Counted from the first letter of the stretch, positions 21,111-32,659 are shown. The stretch: 64,000 nt of DNA from Buxus sempervirens (GCA_947561395.2 OX387182.1:39425949-39489948); one strand, 5' to 3'. Notes: generated by a model not told the origin, from the sequence alone. A program made the numbers and translations.

Positions 21111-22440
21111 GTAAACAGGATTGCTTCATCAGGGAAATTAGTCTTCAAAGGTTGGTATTCTGGTAAAGGGTGTGCGGCTAGGTGATCAGCAATGGCTTGA
21201 CCATTAATGGCTTTCTGCGTGATATAGGTGAGGTCAAATTCAGAGGGTAACAACTGCCACTTTGCTGTTCTGCCAGTTAAAGCTGGTTACTCAAATAGAT
21301 ACTTCAAAGGGTCCATTCGGGATATCAATAAGGTGGAATGACTAAGGAAATAATGCCTCAGTCTTTGAGTTGCCCACACTAAGGCACAACAAGTCTTTTC
21401 CAAAGGGGAATACTTTGCTTCATATTCTGTAAATTTCTTGCTTAAGTAGTAAATCGCCCTTTCCTTTCTGCCTGTATTGTCATGCTGTCCCAAGACACAC
21501 CCCATTGATGTCTCCAAAACATACAAGTATAAAATCAATGGCCTTCCTGGAGTTGGTGGTACTAGCACAGGTGGGTTCAACAAATATTCCTTTATTGTGT
21601 CAAAGGCTTCTTGGCAATCGTCATTCCAGACTGTCGGGTTATTCTTTCTTAAAAGCTTGAAAATTGGTTCACAGATAGCGGTGAGCTGTGCTATAAACCG
21701 GCTTATGTACTGAATCCTTCCAAGAAAACCACGAACTTCCCTCTCCGTTCTAGGTGATGGCATTTCGATGATTGCTTTAGCTTTAGCTGGGTCTATCTCA
21801 ATTCCCCTTCTACTTACTATAAAGCCCAATAATTTTCATGATGTAGCCCCAAAGACACATTTCGCCGGGTTAAGCCTTAGACTGTATTTCCTGAGCCGGT
21901 CAAACACCTTCTTCAAGTTGATCAAGTGGTCTTCTTCTTCACATGATTTGGCTATCATATCATCCACATAAACCTCCATCTCCTTATGGATCATATCATG
22001 GAATAAGGCTGTCATAGCCCGTTGGTAGGTTGCTCCGGCATTTTTAAGCCCAAATGGCATGACAGTGTAATGGAAGGTACTCCAAGGGGTGATGAAGGCT
22101 GTCTTCTCTTGGTCTTCCTTAGCCATCTTAATCTAATTGTACCCAAAAAACCCGTCCATGAATGAGAACAGGCTATGTACAGCAGTGTTGTCCACCAAGA
22201 TGTCTATGTGTGGAAGTGAAAAATCATCCTTTGGGCTTGCCTTATTCAAGTCTCTGTAGTCTACACACATTCTGACCTTTCCATTCTTCTTTGGTACTGG
22301 CACTATATTTGCAAGCCATTCAAGGTAAGTGGAGACTGCTAAGAATCCAGCTTGAAATTGCTTAACCACTTCATCTTTGACCTTCAATGTCCATTCAGGT
22401 TTTAACCTTCTCAGTTTCTGCTTAACTGGCTTGGCATCTG
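21111..22440 (-). pseudogene. Element B reverse transcriptase and RNase H
   Basis: It contains KLRRLKPEW (about 22420), VDYRDLNKASPKDDF, MPFGLKNAGATYQR and the catalytic YVDDM near 21960. The RNase H core is near 21290-21560 (LETSMGCVLGQ). Stops: TAG at 22133-22135 (GYN*IKMA, CAA in A), TGA near 21834 (ATS*KL, GGA in A) and TAA near 21285 (YLFE*PALT, AAA in A). Active-site residues remain. Confidence 0.9.
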
Positions 22441-24440
22441 GTAGAATGGGTAGCCTGTGCACAACCATGTCCGTGTCTAAACCTAGCATATCCTGATACG
22501 ACCATGCAAATACATCTTCATAATCAGCCAAGAATCGTATCATGTAATCCCGCTGTACCTCAGTTAGACACATCCCAATCTTCACTATTTTTGGGTCATC
22601 TTCGGTCCCTAGGTTTATTGATATGGTCTCTTCAATATTGGGTTGGACCCCCTTTTCATGACGCTCCAATTGATATGTGATTTCTTTTGGAGGGTCGTCT
22701 TCTTCGTCCTCGGTCTCTTCCTCAACCCCCATTAGGTCAAAGTCGAGCTCAAGGTCAAAGTCATACTCAACCTGATCCAATTCCGTTTGCTTATATGGTT
22801 CATAAGTGGTTTGGACCTTTTCGAAAACTTTATTTTTTCTATAAAAAATTGGAAAATCTTTTTGTGTTTTTTGAGAGCCTTCTACAAAATCTTTCCCTGA
22901 AGACGAAGGCTCATTAAAACTTTTAGGAAAAGGGCATTCCACTAATGGAGTTTTTTTTTTGGAAGCCATGTCTGTTTGCCAAACAAACGCGGCTTCAAAA
23001 GTAAGGGGAGTTTCCTCCCAATTGTCCAGAATAAAAGAATCTGGGGCAGGGATACAAGCCTGCTCCTCAAGCTCAGGGTCCGCATCCAAAATCACCAATA
23101 CTGGGTGAGTTGCATCGCCTATTTCTTCTGTAGGGCTAGTCCCAGATGGAACTTCTATTGCAGCCCAGTCAATAAAAGGTAGCTCCTCTGCTCCTTCTTC
23201 TTTGTTGCCTTTTGTCATGTCAAAAAAGGCTCCCACGTCCTCAGAGAAATCATGCTTTTGTTCTGTATGTGGCCCAGGCCCACCCAATGCTTGGGTTTTT
23301 GGAATGGATTGACATTGTAGTATGGGGGTTTGGACTGATCCTCAGGAGGAGAGAGTTGAATCATGTGAGAAAGCTTAGGAAAAGTTTCCCTAATGTGAGG
23401 GAATTTCATGTTTTCAATTTCCTTCTGACTTCTCCACTTCCTTGGCTTGGACCCCAATCCTGCTCTGTGGACCATCTTCTTAACCTCTATCGATTCTATC
23501 CTTCCTTGCAGGTTAACCCCCAGACCTTTTCCAGGGTGAAAGTTACATTTTTCTAGCACATTCTTGACCATTTTCTCAGCACAGGTCAATTTTCCTTCTT
23601 TTTCCTGATACCCCCCAGGTATAAAATTAACAGTTTCAAACTGGAAAGAGTGAAAGGCCATCTTGTCAGCAGTCATTTCCATGTTTATATAGAGTACATC
23701 AGGGGACCACATGGGAGGAACCAAATTTTCGGCTAGGACAGTAATCACCTTTTGCCCTCTGATATATTTGACTCTTTGGTGGAGGGTAGATGGTATAGCC
23801 CTAGCCGTATGAATCCACGGCCTTCCAAGGAGTAGGTTGAAGGCTGCAGGTATATCCATCACTTCAAATGTGATGTTGAAAATATACGGTCCAATTGTAA
23901 CCGGCAGTTCAACCTCCCCTAGGGAGTGTGTTTTAGAGCTGTCAAATGCTCTTATGATTCTTCCATTCTGTTTTATTTTGTTTTGCTCCAGACCGAGCTT
24001 AACAAAGGTTATTAACGAGCAGACATTGAAAGCCGACCCATTATCAATCAAGACCCGGGCTATCATGCAGCCCTTACTGAGTACAGCTATGTACAATGGG
24101 TCTGCATGATGGTACCCTGCTGGGCTGATCTCAGTCTCTGAAAAGGTTATAACATTATGGGATAAAATTTGCCCAACCATCCGGCCTAGTTGGTCTGGTT
24201 CAATGTTTTTAGGCACATGGGCCCCCTGGAGTATCCTTAAAAAGGAGTCCCTATGCTTTTCAGAATTTAACAATAGGCCCAGTATTGAGATCTGGGCAGG
24301 GACTTTGTTCAACTGCTCGACAACATTGAACTCACTCTTTTTTATTGTTTTAATGAGGTCAGCAGCCTCACTATTAGTTACCTGAGAGGCATCTTCCCCT
24401 ATCTTGGCCTTTCCTTTATTTTTTTCTTCTTCCTTTTCCT
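22441..24440 (-). pseudogene. pro: Element B protease and acidic linker
   Basis: The protease motif DNGSA (VLIDNGSAFNVC) lies near 24040 and LLLGRPWIH near 23810. The frame is open from about 24477 to 23215. Near 23285 about 44 bp present in A (SSTMQPYVRPPPP part) is missing, shifting the frame; the acidic linker then continues open into RT. The linker keeps the YDFDLELDFDLMGVEEE stretch. Confidence 0.87.
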
Positions 24441-26531
24441 TCTCTTTTCCTTTTGTTTTTCTTCCACCCCTACACATTTTCCTGACCTCATCATGAGGTT
24501 CACTTCTTCCTTGCTTTCAGTTGCAGGGCATGTAGTGGTAAAAGCTTCACTGTAGTTCCATGGTACAGCCGATTCAGAGTAGGAAGGCTTGGGGACATTT
24601 ATCACCAAGGGAGGAAGTTTAGACTTGGATGGTGAAATTTGAGTGAGAGGGATATCAACGACCAATGGTGGAAGTTGTTTTGGTTGAGGGGTCACCGAAG
24701 TGACTGATGTATTAAGATGGTCACAATTTATGACCAATGGTGGTTTTGACTAACTGGGTGAAGTAAAGGTGGATGGACTGCAATTGATGACCAATGGTGG
24801 TTTTGCAATGTTCATTTGGGCCATGAGGGATGAGACCCGGTCCAGAGATGAGCTAATGTTCTTTGCAGCACTATCATTCCCCTTTGAAATGACATTTATT
24901 TCTTTTTCCTTAACTACTTTGTTAAAATAAACTTTGACCGTTGTCCCTATTGGAGCGATTAACTGGGATGGGTCAAAAGTTATTTTATCAGAAGAGACGA
25001 CACCTATAACATTAGATGGGCCTGCCCCATGATGCTGGGGCAGAGGGTTCTGTCCAATATCTGTTCTAGGAGGATTGGGAGCCCCCGTCTTGAAAGACAG
25101 GGTATTCTGGTCCAGTAAATCCTGAATGGCATGTTTCAAAGGCCAGCACTTGTCAGTAGGGTGCCCAGGTGCACCCATGTGGTAATCGCAAGTGGTGGAG
25201 GGGTCAAAATTTCTCCCCTTGGGTGCATTCGGATTGGGTTCTCTTAAAGTGATATACCCTGCTTGCAATAGGGTGGGCAACAACTGAGAAGGAGTCACTG
25301 GAATAGGGGTGAAAACCCTATTTCTCCTTGCTGCAAAATAAGCATCCTTTTCCTCCTTGGTAAAAACCCTTTTTTGGTCTGAAGGTACTGCTGGAACATT
25401 AATCCTCATAGGGGCCTGGGTAGATGGAGATGGAGTAGGAAAATGAGCAGGTATATTGATTTGTATGGGCTTGTTAGGGCCTGATGGTGGTTGTACCATG
25501 TTTATCTCCCCTTCTTTCTTGTTCCCATTCTTCTTAATCCCGCTTCCTTTCTTCAGATTAGGGTCTTGTTGACTAACCATGGCAGAGTGGTCAATTATCT
25601 TACCTGACCTTATCCCGTCTTCAATTCGGTCAGCCACTTGAACTAAGGCCGCAAAATTAGTGGTGGTCTGACCCACCAGGTGGCTGTAGAATGGTTGACC
25701 CAATGTACTGATGAAGGTGGAAATCATCTCCTGTTCTAGCATAGGTGGCCTGACCTGAGAGGCAGTCTCCCTCCATCTCTTGGCATACTGTCTCACAGAT
25801 TCGTCTCTTCCCTTGCTCATTCTCATTACGTCGTACCTATCTGGCACGATCTCTGAATTGAACCGGTACTGAGCTAAGAAGGCATCTGCTAGGTCCTTCC
25901 ATCTTCTAATCTTTCCATGGTCTAGAGTAGCGAACCACCTTAATGTGGTTCCAGTAAGGCTCCTTTGGAAGAGTTGGATCAAAACACCTTCATCCCGCCC
26001 AAACTGGCATAGGGCACCGCAGTACAACTTTAGATGGCTCATGGGGCAGCCAGTGCCATCATATTTATCTAGGTCTGGGCACTTGAACTTAGCCGGCAGG
26101 TTAACATTGGGGTATAGGCATAAGTCCTCAAAATTGGTGCCCCCAAAGTTGCTTACCCCTTTTACTTCTCTAAGTTCATCTTGGATCATTTCCAATTTGT
26201 GCAGGAACTTTCTTTCAACCTCTTCCCTTATTCTTTCTTTTTCCTTAGCCTTGTTTGACTCAGCTGTCTCATCCCTGATCAGTATAGGTTCAGAGGTGGG
26301 TTCATAGACGGGTTCAGGAATTGGTTGCACTGGAGGTGGAATATTGACTTGGGGTGGAGGTGCAGGGTTGGAAGTGGATGCTTGGTTCTGGGCCTGCATT
26401 TGTTGGGCCTGCACTTGTTGGGCCTGTTCGGACAATATGTTCTCTAACATTCGGGCTAGTCCTGCTACTTGTTCTTGGAGTAGGACAACATCTGGATGAG
26501 GAGCATCAGCTTCGTCTTCAATGGGATTCAT
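24441..26531 (-). pseudogene. gag: Element B gag
   Basis: The ATG at 26531 opens MNPIEDEADAPHPDVVLLQE; the frame is open for 593 codons to TAG at 24750-24752 (CAG in A at TSPIQSKP). The gag domain (RSLTGTTLRWF, RQYAKRWRETASQV) and the C-x2-H-x5-H-x4-C knuckle (CDYHMGAPGHPTDKC) are intact. It has an extra EQAQQVQAQQ repeat near residue 35 compared with A. Loss of one base near 24440, in an A-rich lysine/glutamate stretch, puts gag out of frame with protease. This is the best preserved gag in the window. Confidence 0.92.
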
Positions 26532-26744
26532 GGCGCGAGCTCTTGATCTGGTTACAGGAGCTATGATTGCAAGTGTATTAGTACCTGGTCACAAAATAAA
26601 GGAAAAAGTATCAGTGCCCAATTAATCTCATTCACATGCCTAGGAGTGCCTATGTGCAAGCTGGGTGAACACGAGTTTGGATTTTTTCTTTATTTGCTTC
26701 TTTTTTTTTTGAATTGTTGGAATATTCTAGGGCTTCCAACAGGT

Positions 26745-27395
26745 CCCATAATAGAGAGAAAATGATCTGAAATTCAAAGGCTTTCAGAGGCCCAGGGATA
26801 TTTTCGGAAAAGGTCTGAAATTCAAAGGCTTTCAGAGGCCCAGGGATATTTTTAGAAAAGGTCTGAAATTCAAAGGCTTTTAGAGGCCCAGAGATTTTTG
26901 ATAAAAGTCTAAAATTCAAAGGCTTTCAGAGGCCCAAAGAGTTTTTTAGGAAAAGTCTGAAATTCAAAGGCTTTCAGAGGCCCAAAGATCTGAAATTCAA
27001 AGGCTTTCAGAGGCCCAAAAGAGAAAGGTCCGAAATTCAAAGGCTTTCAGAGGCCCAAAAGATCTGAAATTCAAAGGCTTTCAGACGCCCAAAAGAAAAA
27101 AGGTCTGAAATTCAAAGGCTTTCAGAGGCCCAGAAGATCTGAAATTCAAAGGCTTTCAGAGGCCCAAAAGAAAAAGGTCTGAAATTCAAAGGCTTTCAGA
27201 GGCCCAAAAGATCTGAAATTCAAAGGCTTTCAGGGGCCCAGGGAGTTTTTGAGAAAAAGTCTGAAATTCAAAGGCTTTCAAGGGCCCAGGGAGTTTTTGA
27301 GAAAAAGTCTGAAATTCAAAGGCTTCCAGAGGCCCAAGGAGTTTTTTTGAGAAAAAGTCTGAAATTCAAAGGCTTTCAGAGGCCCAAAGGATTTT
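26745..27395 (-). repeat. Leader tandem repeat of element B, units of about 31-47 bp
   Basis: Roughly seventeen copies of a unit whose plus-strand core is CTGAAATTCAAAGGCTTTCA followed by GAGGCCCA and a variable AT-rich tail. Length differences between units come mainly from the tail (AAAAG, GGGATATTTTTAG, GGAGTTTTTGAGAA). The last unit is also visible at 1-60 in element A. Confidence 0.9.
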
Positions 27396-27537
27396 CTCTT
27401 TACACTTATTTATTTATTTAATTATTTATTTTTTTTGAAGCATTTTATTCAAACCTATTTCCCTTTGTCATTATTTAAAGGTTAAAGGAATAAGATTTAG
27501 TGGGAAAGACTGATTAAAATTAAATTTTCCGCGGAAA

Positions 27538-27666
27538 CCGTATACACAATACGGTCCAGCCCTGCCTGTATTCAAATTACGAGCAAGCCGTGACCGTATG
27601 AAATTCACGGGCGAGCGCCGCCTGTATAACTAATACAGACGAGCCCAGCCCGTGTATTAAACATGG
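27538..27666 (-). repeat. Dyad array in the leader of element B
   Basis: Five units, each with a seven-base spacer: CCGTA/TACGG, CTGTA/TACGA, CCGTA/CACGG, CTGTA/TACAG and CCGTG/CATGG, repeating about every 28-30 bp. The fourth unit carries matching changes in both arms. These are the same dyads as in the LTR and antisense promoters of A and B. Confidence 0.8.
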
Positions 27667-28866
27667 TTTTACAGAGCTCTTTTATGTTTTCTCAGTTTTT
27701 TCATGGTTTGATCACTTTAATTGCTCATCCAAACGTACGGTTCACCCAGTGCAGGGCTTCTAAGCTGTCCCAAAGTGGAGTTTGACCTATTTGCAAAAAC
27801 ACATGTTTGGGAGGGCACATGTACCCTCCAAATTGACACCATACTAAAGAATTTGGTACCCTTTTGTTGACTCTTGCATGAACATTGGGTAGGATTGATT
27901 CTAAACAGAGTTAGAAACTCTTCCTATGGGCTGCACCAATTTTAGCAAACATACATATTTTGGGATCAATTTTATCCCAAACCAATGGGCACCACGACAC
28001 CCCTATGTCATGAGAATAATGCAAAACAATGGAATTACCTTGTTACCTTGTTTACCTTCAATATGGAATCCGCATTATGCCTTGGTTTGTAAGCCATGCA
28101 AACGGCCTTCCCACAATTACAAACCCATATTCCCATGTAATTGTTTATTTTAGCCAAAAACGTGTAACTCCACCTTCAAGCGTAGGGGTTTTGGGTTTTG
28201 GCTTAATGGCAACTTAGCACTCAAGCCTAGTGATGACCAGAATCCCAGATCCACGTTATCATCACATCATTAGCTCAAAGTTCTAAGGTGAATGTTTTCA
28301 CTTTCGCTTTCCGAAGTATCGACCTCGTTGCGCCAAGCTACACACATTCGGGTTCAACTTCTTATAGGTTAAGGGTAGGCTGTGTTAAAAAAAATGTGCA
28401 CTGCGCATTGTAAAAAAATTGGGTGCATTCACAACGTCCCAAACCCTTGCCACTCTTTTCGCTGCCATGCATAAACAAACCAAAGCATAATAGGAAAGCA
28501 TATTTAAAATAAACAAGTAAATACAGCAATGCTATAGCCCCTAAAACATGCTCATAAAAAATCATCTAATCATGCAAACATATGATCATGTTATAAACCA
28601 AAAATCATCATGGAGATCATGCTGAAAATTAAAACATGCCATCATAAAAATATAGCGAGAAATAAACATGGTTCAGAAAAACGGACCTTCCCTAGGCATG
28701 TTTGTAGAAACAATCCTATAAATCAAAATTAAGCATGTTTCTACCCCCATGAATCCTTAAGCAATAATTCAGATTTAAAACATACTCAACATGCTTAAGA
28801 ACACAAAATAGCAAGCAAATAAAAAAATCAAAACATGAACAAACACCAAAAGGCTCAAATCCTCAA

Positions 28867-28885
28867 GTCCCCAGCAGAGTCGCCA
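28867..28885 (-). other. Primer binding site of element B
   Basis: On the minus strand TGGCGACTCTGCTGGGGAC, two bases inside the LTR end. It is identical over this length to the PBS of C at 50618. The sequence fits the 3' end of a plant tRNA-Arg, the primer described for Ogre elements; that tRNA identity is from memory. Confidence 0.85.
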
Positions 28886-29847
28886 GTTTTGAGACATGGG
28901 AAAAAATCAAAGATTCCCTTTTTGACTTCCTCAATCATCACACGGGATTTAATAAAACAAAGAGTCGCCACCATTCAATTTAGGTGTGAATGGACACCAA
29001 AATATCAAATAAGCACAAAAGGCAATTTTAGGGTAAAAATAACCCTCCTAAAAAAACAACCAGAGATGGGTAAGGGGATTAGGTTATGAACAGGGGAAGG
29101 TGTTAGGCACCCCTATTCATCCACACAAGGTGGTTGCCAGGTATTGTTCATGTTTTACAAAGAAAAAAATGCTTGCTATAAAATTCACGAAAAATCACAT
29201 AAAAAGACAAAATTGTATGGTTTTTTCATATGAATAGTCTGATTGATCCAAAACTTTCAAATATGATCATACCATTCCTAGGGTTTCATGATCAAAATAA
29301 AATTGAGATAAAATCAAATAAAATCAATTTAAAGTAAAAATCCAAAAATCTGGCTTCAAGTCAAATTCTAAAAATCTAGAAAAATATGATTTTTATAAAA
29401 TATTTCAAAAATTGAACTTGAATAGTCCAGGACATAGATAAAGCCCATATTTCACATTAAATCCAGAAATCAAAACCAAAAATACCCACGTTGATGAAGA
29501 ACATCAAAAGGGGAGAACTTAGACCGTAGGGTCTTCTCTCAATAATGAAAAACAATTTAAAAACCACATCATGAAACCCTAGAATTTATTTTCAGGCTTT
29601 TGGATCTAGATCTACCATATTGATCATGATAAATCCAGGATCCTAGCATAATCTTATAAAAATCACGATAACAATGCTGTAGGTGCAAAAGTGGCAAAAA
29701 TCCAAATTTTGGAAAATAGTGGGGATCTCATGCTATAGACATCATGGATTCATGTATTCATTCAAATATATCATAAAAAGCATTAAAACATGATCAGGAT
29801 ATTTAAAGCAGCCACATCTCACAGATTTGAGCACATGGGGGTTTACC

Positions 29848-30155
29848 CTACGGATCCACCTGTTCTCTTTTCACCTAGCTCTCTCTTCACGTTTTACGGC
29901 TAGAGAGGATTCTTGAGGTACTTGGAGATAGGTTTGGTTATACAAACACAATCACAGGCTTTATTCTAAAAAAAAGAGAACAACAGATATGGGGTTCTAT
30001 TCTAGGGATCCACCTGTTCTCTTTTCCCCTAGCTCTCTCTTCACGTTTTACCGCTAGAGAGACTCTTGAGGTACTTGGAGGCAAGTTTAGGAATACTAGA
30101 TACAAAAGATGGCCTTATTATACAGCAATAGAGATGATCCTATTACATCTAGAAT
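29848..30155. repeat. Internal 154-bp tandem duplication in the B LTR
   Basis: GGATCCACCTGTTCTCTTTT followed by CTAGCTCTCTCTTCACG occurs at 29852 and again at 30006, each followed by a TTTAC(G/C)GCTAGAGAG block. The related solo LTR and C LTR have one copy, so the duplication is specific to this copy or subfamily. Confidence 0.8.
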
Positions 30156-30186
30156 TGAAGACAGAAAATAAAAGGGAAAAGGGACT

Positions 30187-30294
30187 TACCTGGATTGAGC
30201 AAGCAAAGCAGCAGGGGTTCCTCTTCTTCTCTTGGAGCTCTTGATTCTTTAAAATTTCGTGGCCCTCAGCTTGAGAATCTCACCTCTATTTATA
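30187..30294 (-). promoter_or_regulatory. B LTR core promoter and splice donor
   Basis: TATAAATA lies at 30294-30287 on the minus strand; 107 bases from the first T of the box is the donor CCAG|GTAAGTCCC. In the interval the frame that would join gag in phase encodes ESRAPREEEEP, similar to the SRRTPREEGN of C. No ATG is present in this frame in B, and a TGA lies upstream. Promoter assignment is from the TATA position; splicing is inferred. Confidence 0.65.
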
Positions 30295-30485
30295 GGCAAG
30301 CACAGGGGCAAGGCTGGTCCAGAAGGATATATCCTGGTCCTTAAGATAGAGTGAAATACAGAGATAATGCCCATCCATAGCCAACCAAGGTGGCTTCAAC
30401 GAATAAAATACGTAATTCGCTCATTTAAAGATATATTGGACTAAAGATAAAGCTCGGAAATCGAGAGAAGAATAAAACTCGCACG

Positions 30486-30869
30486 CAGTGGCGGAACCAG
30501 GACTCCAAATCTAGGGGGCAAAAAAAATTTTCAATTAACACATCTCATGAAATATAGAAATTTTAATGAGTTGGGGGTGGGCAAACAAGAAATTTTAGAG
30601 GGGGTTCTCATGAAATATAGAAATTTCAATGAGTGGGGGGGGGGGGGGGGGGGGGGGGGGGGCGGGGGGGCGGCGCAAACTAGAAATTTTAGAAGGGATT
30701 CTTATGAAATATAAAAATTTTCAATGGGCTGAGGGGGCAAACCAGAAATTTTAGGGGGGCAAAACTTAAATTTAATTAAAAAATATATAAAACATATACA
30801 TTTTTTTATTAAAAATTAAAAGTTAGGGGGGGCAATTGCCCCCCTAACCTGAACGTGGTTCCGCCACTG
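30486..30869. mobile_element. hAT-like MITE inside the B LTR
   Basis: 384 bp with terminal inverted repeats CAGTGGCGGAACCAG... and ...GGTTCCGCCACTG, flanked by an exact 8-bp direct repeat CTCGCACG (30478-30485 and 30870-30877). An 8-bp duplication and CAG-type ends fit the hAT superfamily. No transposase is encoded. The interior has three diverged copies of a CATGAAATATAGAAATTT motif and a 28-base G run. Confidence 0.88.
30635..30662. repeat. Run of 28 G inside the MITE
   Basis: An uninterrupted poly-G run within the hAT-like MITE, next to further G-rich sequence (30663-30673). It could fold as a G-quadruplex, and its length in the assembly should be treated as uncertain. Confidence 0.9.
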
Positions 30870-31497
30870 CTCGCACGAGTCTTTAGTGACCGTAAATCAT
30901 TTACGGTCCAACGGTGACCGTATTTGTATTACGGGCGCGCCTGACCGTAGAGAGATCTCGGGCGCGACCGGCCCGTGAATGAAATACGGGCAAAGCCTGC
31001 TTAGCCAGTTTTTATGCATTTTTGATCTGTTTTAAGCTCTAATTACATGTTTTTATTATTTCTTATTCTGTAGTGCAATTTGGGGTGTCTACAGCAACAC
31101 ACACTAAACAATGTAGTCGGCTACACCGAGACCCTAGGTGATTCGACTTGAGTTGTCGGATCACCCTAAAATTGGAATTTTTCGGGGTTTTGCAAGTGGG
31201 ATGCTCCCATGAGTCTCCTAAGCAGCTCCTACCAGTTGTGTGGGCCCCTGAGAGGGCCCACATTGATTTAGATATGGGGAATCTTCCCATTTAACTTCCT
31301 TTGGGATTTCCCAGCAAAGGCAAGGGGACAGGCAAGAGCACATGGGGCTGCTGCCCCTCCTCATTTCTTTTTGAGTCATACAACAGCAGCAAAGGGGGAG
31401 AAGGAACATGTTTGGCACCTCTAGCAGCAAAAAAATAAGGAAAGACACACACACAAAAAAAAAAAAAAAACAGAGATTGCATGCATAAAAGGAAAAT

Positions 31498-31590
31498 TAG
31501 ACTTGCACCTAAACATGTCTACAACCTAAAAAATCAGACTTGCACCTAAACGTGTCTACAACCTAAAAAAATCAGACTTGCACCAAAACA
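31498..31590. repeat. Short tandem repeat, about 36-37 bp, three copies
   Basis: AGACTTGCACCTAAAC followed by RTGTCTACAACCTAAAAAA is repeated at about 31500 and 31537, with a partial third copy at 31575. It lies within the D segment; no function is visible. Confidence 0.8.
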
Positions 31591-32394
31591 GGGATTACAT
31601 GTGCAGCTTCCCCACCACTCACTAGTAGGTGATGTCGTACACCACTCTTGGTGATCCTTCACCCATATGTAACAAAAAAATCAATAGATGTAGACACATG
31701 CAGAGAAGGAGCATGGAGAAGGTTTACCATGCATCACCTATGAGCTCCAACCAGATCTGAACGTAGGCTTCATGCTCAAAACAAAGCCTTTAGAGAAGGG
31801 AAAGAGAAGGGGGGTTTATATGGGGTACAAAGGATCATATGCTGAGGGGGGAACATGCTCCTCTTAGAAATGCTTGAAACAAGACCAAGACAGCAACTTG
31901 TGAGTCCTAAAAGTATGTAAAAACAGAACTCTCATGCTCCCATGAAACTAAACGTGGACCTCTTACCTTTGGAGGTCTTCATGTGGTGAAAATGAGGACA
32001 AATGCATGCCATATAGGCATTTGAACAAACTTAAAACAAGAGAAGAAACCAAGCTTAGGAAGCTCTTTAGAAAAATCTCATTTTAATGTATGTGCAACAC
32101 AATGTAACAAGGAACCTCACCTGGTGGTTCTTGAACCCTTGAGCAATATAGAGACACTTCCTTGAGGCTGGACAGCAGCTGGAAACTCCCCCTTTTGACA
32201 ACAGCAGCAATGGTTCCCCCTCTTGTTGGGGTGCAAATGAAGAGGAAGACGGAAAGGAAGGGGTGGAAGCAACTTAGGGTGGTCTAGGGAGGTGGTGGAG
32301 GCAAGGAAGGCTAAGGAAGAGGGGATTCAAGTGAAGGAGGGAAAGGGAGAAAGGAGCAAGGCCAGCAACCCTCGGCCAGGGGGATTGCTGGCCC

Positions 32395-32659
32395 TTTTAT
32401 AGAAAAACTTTTGTATCCAACCAAACAGGTCGAATACACTATATCCCAAGTGTATCCAACCTATATAATCAGATACAATAAATCTCCTTTGTATCCGACA
32501 TTGTTTGTCGGATACAGACAAAATGATTGCCAAAATTCAATTTTTCTGCGCGAATCTGTCAGTGAATCGGCGGGAATCCTTCGACATATCTCATGTATCC
32601 GACCAATAATGTCGGATATACACAAAAATATGCGTATCCGACATATATGGTCGGATACA
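32395..32659 (-). promoter_or_regulatory. D segment: TATA box and five-unit dyad array
   Basis: TATAAAA lies at 32401-32395 on the minus strand. Upstream are three well-kept dyads TATCCGA-N9-TCGGATA (at about 32492, 32596 and 32634) and two decayed ones beginning TATCCAA (32415 and 32453). The spacer is nine bases in the intact units, as in the C-type LTRs. Confidence 0.7.

Larger units (their letters stand above)
26532..28866 (-). other. Element B 5' leader between PBS and gag
   Basis: About 2.3 kb, non-coding. From the PBS toward gag it contains a block homologous to the C leader (28260-27900), a five-unit dyad array (27666-27538), an AT-rich spacer, a tandem repeat array (27395-26745) and a candidate splice acceptor GACCAG with exon start at 26584. 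The block with CTACGCTTGAAGGTGGAG and GGGAAGGCCGTTTGCATG is shared with C, where it lies in a short cysteine-containing open frame; here that frame is broken. Confidence 0.7.
15549..31093 (-). mobile_element. Element B: Ty3/gypsy Tat-lineage retrotransposon, 3' end deleted
   Basis: Read on the minus strand: 5' LTR 31093-28888 (with a MITE inside), PBS 28885-28867, leader, gag from 26531, pol to 19357, non-coding gap, antisense gene 1 (plus strand 16747-18463) and only the last exon of antisense gene 2 (15628-16278). The part corresponding to exons 1-5 of gene 2, the polypurine tract and the 3' LTR is missing; the break is the junction with the A LTR. Coding parts are very similar to A, non-coding parts less so, so A and B are separate insertions of one family. 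Several stops and frameshifts disable gag-pol. Confidence 0.92.
28888..31093 (-). mobile_element. Element B 5' LTR
   Basis: It starts TGTAGACACC at 31093 (minus strand) and ends next to the PBS at 28888, 2206 bp including a 384-bp MITE and its duplicated target. The end reads TCTCAAA instead of the TCTCGCA or TCTCACA of related LTRs, so the terminal CA has mutated. It contains a dyad array (30890-30990), a TATAAATA box (30294-30287), a splice donor after 30187, a 154-bp internal duplication and, near the 3' end, the block GTGTTAGGCACCCC shared with the solo LTR and C. Flanking target DNA cannot be checked because the 3' LTR is gone. Confidence 0.88.

Noticed and set aside
27926-28217. Small plus-strand open frames in the B leader
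   Set aside because: They are antisense to the leader block shared with C and are not conserved there.
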